Shown piece by piece: positions 32,687-37,557 of a stretch of 37,557 bases of DNA (within the stretch, counting starts at the first letter, position 1; every line of letters starts with the position of its first letter). Made by a program: the position numbers and the translations under genes. The notes beneath the pieces are model-generated. The model did no database searches. It saw only the letters and a program-made list of their open reading frames with translations, and was not told the origin of the DNA. The stretch is taken from positions 1-37,557 of the forward strand of contig JAITGE010000044.1 in the NCBI GenBank assembly GCA_031280825.1, in the 5' to 3' direction. The stretch is from Oscillospiraceae bacterium. Lineage in GTDB: Bacteria; Bacillota; Clostridia; Oscillospirales; Acutalibacteraceae.

Positions 32687-33373
32687 TTGAAAGCTTACTA
32701 TATAACGCTGCTTCGCCACGGTCTGGCGGAAGGCGAGCGCGCGGGGCGCTACATTGGGCATACCGACGCGCCGCTGACGGAAGAGGGCAAGACGCAGCTG
32801 CTGCAAATGCGAGAGCAATATGGCTACCCGGCTGTGAGCGCGCTCTTCACTTCCCCCCTGCGGCGCTGCCGCGAAACAGCGGTGCTGCTCTACCCCGGGC
32901 AAAACGCCATCGCGCTGGACGGACTGCGGGAATATTACTTTGGCGAATACGAAAACAAAACCCCGGCGGAGCTGGAAAACCACCCCGTGTTCCATCGCTG
33001 GCTCAGCGGTGAGCCGGGGCTGACGCCGCCCTTTGCCGAAGGACAGGCGGATTTCCAAGAACGCATTCTCGGCACGTTCCGCAAGCTGGTGGGCGGGTTG
33101 TTCAAGACCGGCACGGAGCATACCGCCGTCGTCACCCACGGCGGCATTATCATGGCGCTGCTGGCGCGGTTTGGTATCCCGGAAGCGCCCATGCACGAAT
33201 GGCTTACTCCAAGCGGCTGCGGCTATCTTCTGCGCGTAACGCCCATGCTCTGGTCGGCGGGCGAAAAGCTGGAGGTCGCCGCACCCTTACCGGAAGAACC
33301 GGAGCACCCGGACGAACTGCCCGCCGAGCGGCGCCTATGGCTGGAGCTGGAAAAGGAGCTGGACGCGCGATGA
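32687..33373 (+). CDS. Histidine phosphatase family protein
   Basis: The 228-residue cytoplasmic protein has the phosphoglycerate-mutase/phosphatase motifs: LLRHGLAEGE (H11 is the phospho-acceptor), SPLRRCRETA, LREYYFGEYENKTPAEL with the conserved Glu, and VVTHGGIIMALL with the second His. The only in-frame start near the gap is TTG 32687, with GGGAGG about 12 bases before it. It trails glgA by 4 bases. It could dephosphorylate a sugar phosphate linked to glycogen turnover, or be a cobalamin-pathway CobC homologue; no cob gene is near. Confidence 0.85.
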   Translation: MKAYYITLLRHGLAEGERAGRYIGHTDAPLTEEGKTQLLQMREQYGYPAVSALFTSPLRRCRETAVLLYPGQNAIALDGLREYYFGEYENKTPAELENHPVFHRWLSGEPGLTPPFAEGQADFQERILGTFRKLVGGLFKTGTEHTAVVTHGGIIMALLARFGIPEAPMHEWLTPSGCGYLLRVTPMLWSAGEKLEVAAPLPEEPEHPDELPAERRLWLELEKELDAR

Positions 33374-33420
33374 ATCCCGCGGTTTTCAACAGACGCAAAT
33401 AACCGAGAAAGGGAAGCCCT

Positions 33421-34392
33421 GTGGATGCATCTCTCTTTTGCAAAGACGCGCCCCTCCTTGCGCTTGCCCCCATGGCGGGGGTTGCGGACCGGGCGTTTCG
33501 CACACTTTGCCGGGGCGAGGGCGCGGATTTTGTTTGCAGCGAGATGGTCAGCGCCAAGGGCGTCACGCTGGGCGATCGCAAATCCGGCGAGCTGATGGCG
33601 CTTTCGCAAAGCGAACAGCCGGCAGGTATTCAGCTGTTTGGCAGGGAGCCTTCGTGTTTTACAGAGGCAACGGCGGCGGCGTTAAAGTATACACCCGCGT
33701 TTGTCGACATCAACATGGGCTGCCCCGCACACAAGGTCGCCGGGCACGGCAGCGGTGCCGCGCTGATGAAGAACCCACAGCTCTGCGCGGAAATCACGCG
33801 CGCAGCGGTGGCTGCCGCCGGTCGTGTTCCTGTCAGCGTAAAAATGCGCGGCGGTTGGACCGACGGCAGCCGCAACGCCGTAGAAATCGCTCTGCGCTGC
33901 GAAGAAGCCGGCGCGGCATGGGTTACGGTGCACGGGCGCACGCGGCAGCAAATGTACGCTCCACCGGTGGATTACGGCATCATTGCAGCGGTAAAAGCGG
34001 CGCTACGTATCCCGGTGCTGGGCAACGGCGACGTAACAGACGGTCCAAGCGCGCAAAAAATGCTGGAAGCAACGGGCTGCGACGGCATTCAGATCGGGCG
34101 GGGCGCGTTAGGGCGTCCGTGGGTCTTTACACAGATCCGAGCATTTTTGGCGCGCGGCGAGATATTGCCCGAACCGGACGCCGCGCGGCGCACGGAATAT
34201 CTTTTGCGGCACATGCGCGCGTTATGCGCCGAAAAGGGCGAACGCGTCGGGATGCGCGAAGCACGCAAGCACGCGGCTTGGTACACCAAGGGCTTGCGCG
34301 GCGCGGCGAAGCTGCGCGGGGAAATCACCTCGCTGCAAGCCTTCGCGGATCTGGAAGCTATAACGCAAAAAATCATCGCATTGGAAGCATAA
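33421..34392 (+). CDS. dus: tRNA-dihydrouridine synthase
   Basis: The 323-residue flavoenzyme reduces uridine to dihydrouridine in tRNA. Motifs are LALAPMAGVADRAFRTLC, EMVSAKGVTLGD, GIQLFGREP, the catalytic-Cys motif DINMGCPAHKVAGHGSGAAL, VTVHGRTRQQMY, and the FMN phosphate site LGNGDV...GIQIGRGALGRPW, closest to DusB. Start codon GTG at 33421 follows AAGGGAAG. It lies in the same direction as the glycogen genes, 47 bases downstream of the phosphatase. Confidence 0.93.
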   Translation: MDASLFCKDAPLLALAPMAGVADRAFRTLCRGEGADFVCSEMVSAKGVTLGDRKSGELMALSQSEQPAGIQLFGREPSCFTEATAAALKYTPAFVDINMGCPAHKVAGHGSGAALMKNPQLCAEITRAAVAAAGRVPVSVKMRGGWTDGSRNAVEIALRCEEAGAAWVTVHGRTRQQMYAPPVDYGIIAAVKAALRIPVLGNGDVTDGPSAQKMLEATGCDGIQIGRGALGRPWVFTQIRAFLARGEILPEPDAARRTEYLLRHMRALCAEKGERVGMREARKHAAWYTKGLRGAAKLRGEITSLQAFADLEAITQKIIALEA

Positions 34393-34407
34393 TGGAGTGT
34401 GAAAAAT

Positions 34408-35115
34408 TTGACCGCCGTATACATACTGGCAGGCTGCTGCGTCCCGGCAGGCTTTGCTGCCGCGCTTTTGCGCAATCGGCACGCAGAACGGGGACGCTTG
34501 GCGTCCAAGCTTTTGGCATCGCTGCTTTTCTGCGCCACGGCGCTGCTGGCTGCCGCGCAGCGCGAACGCATGACGCTTTCCGCCGCGCTGTTGCTGGGCG
34601 CGTTGCTGCTGGGTTTTATTGGCGATGTATTGCTCGGGCTGGATCAGTTCGCCCCAAAGCAAACCCGCCCCATTCTGTTTATCCTGGGCGGTGTGCCGTT
34701 CTTTTTGGGGCATATCCTGTATATCGTTCTTCTGCTGCCCATCGGTAATTTTTCACCCTGGCTGTTGCTGCTCCTGCCGGTTGTTCCCATTCTGTTTGCC
34801 GCGCTTGCGCGCGCGAATGTTATCTATTTCGGCAAAAACCTTGTGCCATGCACCCTTTACGGAACCATTCTGAGCGCCATGATGATGAGCACGCTCAACG
34901 TGGCGCGGCAGGGCGCGGCGCTTCCGCAGGGAGCCGCGCTGGCACATTTGATGTTCCTGCCCGGCATTCTTTTCGCACTTTCGGATTCCAGCCTCTTTTT
35001 GCGCAACTTCGGCGGGGAGCGGCTGCAAAAATGGATCCCCGCGCTTTCGTTCACCGTGATGCTGCCCTATTATGCCGCACAGGCAATTTTCGCGCTCTCC
35101 GTGCGGTACATTTAG
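34408..35115 (+). CDS. YhhN/TMEM86 (lysoplasmalogenase) family membrane protein
   Basis: This ~235-residue protein has about seven to eight membrane helices. Family patterns are KLLASLLFCATALLAA, LGALLLGFIGDVLLGLD (conserved Asp pair) and the terminal ALSDSSLFLRNFGGERLQKWIPALSFTVMLPYYAAQAIFALSV. Members in animals hydrolyse lysoplasmalogens; Clostridia make plasmalogens, so this role is plausible but unproven here. I chose TTG 34408 because GGAG at 34394-34397 is 10 bases away; GTG at 34399 is only one base from that site. Confidence 0.82.
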   Translation: MTAVYILAGCCVPAGFAAALLRNRHAERGRLASKLLASLLFCATALLAAAQRERMTLSAALLLGALLLGFIGDVLLGLDQFAPKQTRPILFILGGVPFFLGHILYIVLLLPIGNFSPWLLLLLPVVPILFAALARANVIYFGKNLVPCTLYGTILSAMMMSTLNVARQGAALPQGAALAHLMFLPGILFALSDSSLFLRNFGGERLQKWIPALSFTVMLPYYAAQAIFALSVRYI

Positions 35116-35144
35116 AAATCTTGATTTTTTTGGAGGAAAGCCAT

Positions 35145-36566
35145 ATGCTTTACGAACCCAACTGGCGCTCGCTGCGTCAACACGCCCCCGCGCCGCAGTG
35201 GCTCAAGGATGCGAAATTCGGCATTTATACCCACTGGGGCATCTACAGCGTGCCCGCCTGCGGTCCCAACGGCAGCTGGTATGGCAACCGCATGTATTGC
35301 TCCGAGCGCCCTGAGCACGCGTTTCATTTGGAGCACTACGGCGACCCGGCAAAGTTTGGTTACAAGGATTTCATCCCCATGTTCACCGCCGAGCGGTTTG
35401 ATCCTGACCAATGGGCGGAGCTGTTCGCCAAAGCAGGCGCGCGCTTTGCGGGACCCGTGGCCGAGCATCACGACGGTTTTTCCATGTGGAACACGAGCTA
35501 CAGCAGCTGGAACGCCGCCACCATGGGTCCCCGGCGCGATGTTGTCGCCGAACTGGAGCAGGCGTACCGCGCCAGAGGTCTGAAATTTTTGTGCGCCCTG
35601 CACCACTTTGAGCACTGGGGCTTCTTTCAGCACTGGACGGGCGAACAGGCTGTGCCCGGCGACCGCCTCGATCCCCGCTACGCAGAATTCTATGGGCGCC
35701 CCACCAACGGCGACAACCGTGCTGACCAAGCTTTCCTTGACCGGTGGCTGGGGAAAACAAAGGAAGTCATTGATCGCTTCAGCCCGGACGCGCTATGGTT
35801 TGACTTCGGTCTGAGATGGGTGCGCGAGGATTACAAGCGCGCTATGATTGCGCATTATTTCAACCACGCCGTGCAAAACGGGCAGGATCCCTGCCTGATG
35901 TGGAAAGGCGCCGACAGCGTGGTAGGCAGCGGCGTGGTGGATCTGGAGCTGGGTCGTTTCAGCGAGATGCAACACAACGAATGGATCACCGACAGTACCA
36001 TAGACGACTCCCAGCATCCCTGCGAAGGAGGCTGGGGATATGTGCGCGGCACAAAATATAAAAGCGCCGATCAGTTGATCCACTACCTCATCGACAACGT
36101 CAGCAAAAACGGATACATGCTGCTCAATGTAGGACCAAAGCCCGACGGCACAATCCCCGAAGAGGCGGAACGCGTGTTGCTGGAAATCGGGCGCTGGCTG
36201 GCGCAAAACGGCGAAGCCATCTACGAAACCACACCGTGGCTGCGCTACGGTGAAGGTCCGACAAAAATCGAAGGCGGCGGCGGCTTTAACGAGCATGCCA
36301 ACCGCGCGCTCCGATACACCGCCCGTGATTTTCGCTTCACGGTTGGCAAGGACAACACCCTTTACGCAACGGCGCTGGCATGGGACGATAACGAATACGA
36401 GATCACACGCCCCCAGGCGCTGTATCCCGGCGAGATCAAGCGTATCACCATGCTGGGTACGGACGAAGAGCTTTCCTTCAAGCTCGACGGTCATTTGCAC
36501 ATTGCCGCGCCGAAGCAAAAACCGCCGGTTGGGATCGCTTATACATTAAAAATCGAGCGCTCGTAG
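35145..36566 (+). CDS. GH29 alpha-L-fucosidase, cytoplasmic
   Basis: The 473-residue enzyme removes alpha-linked fucose. It begins MLYEPNWRSLRQHAPAPQWL after GGAGGAAAG, with no signal peptide. GH29 hallmarks are KFGIYTHWGIYSVPA, EHHDGFSMWNTSYSSWN, and the nucleophile region DALWFDFGLRWV with D210. The later VSKNGYMLLNVGPKPDGTIPEEAERVLLEIGRWLAQNGEAIYET block and a C-terminal beta domain complete it. An intracellular location suggests it acts on imported fucosylated oligosaccharides, as in host-glycan users; no transporter is adjacent. Confidence 0.94.
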   Translation: MLYEPNWRSLRQHAPAPQWLKDAKFGIYTHWGIYSVPACGPNGSWYGNRMYCSERPEHAFHLEHYGDPAKFGYKDFIPMFTAERFDPDQWAELFAKAGARFAGPVAEHHDGFSMWNTSYSSWNAATMGPRRDVVAELEQAYRARGLKFLCALHHFEHWGFFQHWTGEQAVPGDRLDPRYAEFYGRPTNGDNRADQAFLDRWLGKTKEVIDRFSPDALWFDFGLRWVREDYKRAMIAHYFNHAVQNGQDPCLMWKGADSVVGSGVVDLELGRFSEMQHNEWITDSTIDDSQHPCEGGWGYVRGTKYKSADQLIHYLIDNVSKNGYMLLNVGPKPDGTIPEEAERVLLEIGRWLAQNGEAIYETTPWLRYGEGPTKIEGGGGFNEHANRALRYTARDFRFTVGKDNTLYATALAWDDNEYEITRPQALYPGEIKRITMLGTDEELSFKLDGHLHIAAPKQKPPVGIAYTLKIERS

Positions 36567-36603
36567 CCGCGGGACGAATTCGTTTAAAAAGGCAGGAGCA
36601 GCC

Positions 36604-37464
36604 ATGCACGTTTTGATTACCGGGGCACGTGGGCAATTGGGTTCGGATTGCGTAAAAGCTGCGCGCGCGCGCGGGTGGACAGTTTCGGCAGTGGGTCGGG
36701 ACGATTTTGATTTAACCGAGGTTGAAGCGTCTACCTGTGTTCTGCAAAGGCTGCAGCCGCACGCCATCCTGCACTGCGCGGCCTATACCGCTGTAGATCA
36801 AGCGGAGGACGAGCCGTCGCTCGCCTATGCCGTCAACGCCGCCGCTACCCAAACGCTTGCCGATTATTGTGCCCGCGCAGGCGCCTGGCTTTGTTATATC
36901 AGCACCGACTATGTGTTTGACGGCAGCGGCACGCGACCGCGCGGCACAGACGAAACGCCCGAGCCTATTAATACATATGGCAAAACAAAGCTGGCAGGTG
37001 AGCGCGCGGCAGGAAGCTGCGCAAAGCATATGATCGTTCGCACATCATGGGTGTTTGGCCGGGGCGGCGGCAATTTTGTGAAAACGATGCTGCGCCTTGG
37101 CGCGGAACGCGAAGAGGTGCGTGTGGTGGCGGATCAAATCGGTTCGCCGACCTATACGGTCGATTTGGCGCGATTGCTGTGTGATATGCTTGCAAAGCCC
37201 ATCCCCGGAATCTATCACGCAACCAACGCGAACGGATGCTCCTGGGCGGATTTTGCGGAAGAGATTTTCAGGCAGGCAGGCTTGCCCGCAAGAGTTGCGC
37301 GGATTGCATCAAAGGATTATCCGCAAAAAGCGGCACGACCGAAGAATTCGAGGCTTTCACCTGCAAGCCTGGCGCGCGCGGGCTACGAGTCTCTCCCGCC
37401 TTGGCAGGACGCGCTGAAACGGTTTTTGGCCGAAATCAAAGGTGATAGTAAAAATAACAGTTGA
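36604..37464 (+). CDS. rfbD: dTDP-4-dehydrorhamnose reductase
   Basis: This 286-residue extended SDR catalyses the last step of dTDP-L-rhamnose synthesis, using NADPH. Motifs are ITGARGQLGSD (nucleotide loop), HCAAYTAVDQAEDEP, the catalytic STDYVFDG and YGKTKLAGE (YxxxK), VRTSWVFGRGGGNFV, and DQIGSPTYTVDLA. It starts after a GGCAGGAG site, 37 bases beyond the fucosidase. The partners rfbA, rfbB and rfbC are not in the window, so they should be elsewhere or beyond the right edge. Confidence 0.94.
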   Translation: MHVLITGARGQLGSDCVKAARARGWTVSAVGRDDFDLTEVEASTCVLQRLQPHAILHCAAYTAVDQAEDEPSLAYAVNAAATQTLADYCARAGAWLCYISTDYVFDGSGTRPRGTDETPEPINTYGKTKLAGERAAGSCAKHMIVRTSWVFGRGGGNFVKTMLRLGAEREEVRVVADQIGSPTYTVDLARLLCDMLAKPIPGIYHATNANGCSWADFAEEIFRQAGLPARVARIASKDYPQKAARPKNSRLSPASLARAGYESLPPWQDALKRFLAEIKGDSKNNS

Positions 37465-37489
37465 CTAACTGAGAAGATTATGATAAAAT
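37461..37489 (+). promoter_or_regulatory. Promoter before the right-edge gene
   Basis: TTGACT (37461-37466) and TAAAAT (37484-37489) are 17 bases apart and start at the rfbD stop codon. There is no terminator between rfbD and this promoter. Confidence 0.6.
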
Positions 37490-37526
37490 GCAGGGAAAGA
37501 AACCACAACATATGGGGGGTGTCGCA

Positions 37527-37557
37527 ATGGACAGTCAAATTGCAAAACTAACGCGGC
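37527..37557 (+). CDS. N-terminal fragment of an unknown gene
   Basis: An ATG at 37527 follows GGGGGGTG at a good distance and a clear promoter. Only MDSQIAKLTR is visible before the window ends, so no function can be given. Confidence 0.55.
   Translation, partial: MDSQIAKLTR

Noticed and set aside
33371-33403. Ten-codon frame overlapping the phosphatase stop (ATGA)
   Set aside because: Too short and without a recognisable peptide; likely chance.
33438-34748. 436-codon plus-strand frame over the dihydrouridine synthase gene
   Set aside because: The dus frame shows all expected motifs; this alternative is Arg/Ala-rich nonsense.

Overview
The window looks like chromosome of an anaerobic, endospore-forming Firmicute of the class Clostridia, plausibly an Oscillospiraceae/Ruminococcaceae-type gut or digester organism. 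Reasons: it carries the forespore sigma factor SigG and a TepA-type ClpP homologue; the DnaD/DnaI-like replication pair; the paired GlgC/GlgD typical of Clostridia; DUF421/DUF4363 and DUF4830 families; AGGAGG ribosome sites; a CIRCE-controlled groESL; and GC-rich coding sequence. No tRNA, rRNA, CRISPR array, insertion sequence or phage gene was found, and no gene-free stretch exceeds 300 bases.

Layout. 1-111: tail of an unknown gene. 167-5321 (minus): a DUF4091 (GH123-like) protein, then a likely sporulation operon read sigG > DUF421 > DUF4363 > penicillin-binding protein. 5540-9866 (plus): an acyltransferase E2 domain gene with a one-base frameshift, a 55-codon orphan gene under a dyad-rich promoter, argH with an acetyltransferase-like membrane protein, and an XRE regulator. 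9929-12788 (minus): tepA, DUF4830, and an orphan sugar-type binding lipoprotein. 12916-16737 (minus): HAD phosphatase > unknown membrane-anchored protein > DnaD > DnaI-like helicase loader, with overlapping ends. 16996-20948 (plus): zinc-uptake operon (small Cys/His membrane protein, binding lipoprotein with an inserted ZinT domain, ATPase, permease, second lipoprotein). 20978-21244 (minus): small conserved hypothetical. 21486-23446 (plus): groES-groEL. 23529-26546 (minus): ferrous iron operon feoA-feoA-feoB-Cys-rich membrane protein; the last gene is only 54 codons. 26840-37464 (plus): glgB-glgC-glgD-glgA, a histidine phosphatase, dihydrouridine synthase, YhhN-like membrane protein, GH29 fucosidase and rfbD. 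37527-end: start of another gene.

How it fits together. Three modules stand out: late sporulation (SigG and its probable targets, including tepA), metal uptake (Zn and Fe), and a complete glycogen synthesis set. The observations I would follow first are: (i) a SigG-like promoter buried in the left arm of a hairpin that hides the tepA ribosome site, so only SigG-started transcripts would be free to translate; (ii) a zinc-binding protein in which a whole ZinT domain sits inside the metal-loop position of the ZnuA fold; (iii) three nested dyads over the promoter of the 55-codon gene; (iv) the E2 frameshift in a G run, which creates a false 454-residue fusion ORF.
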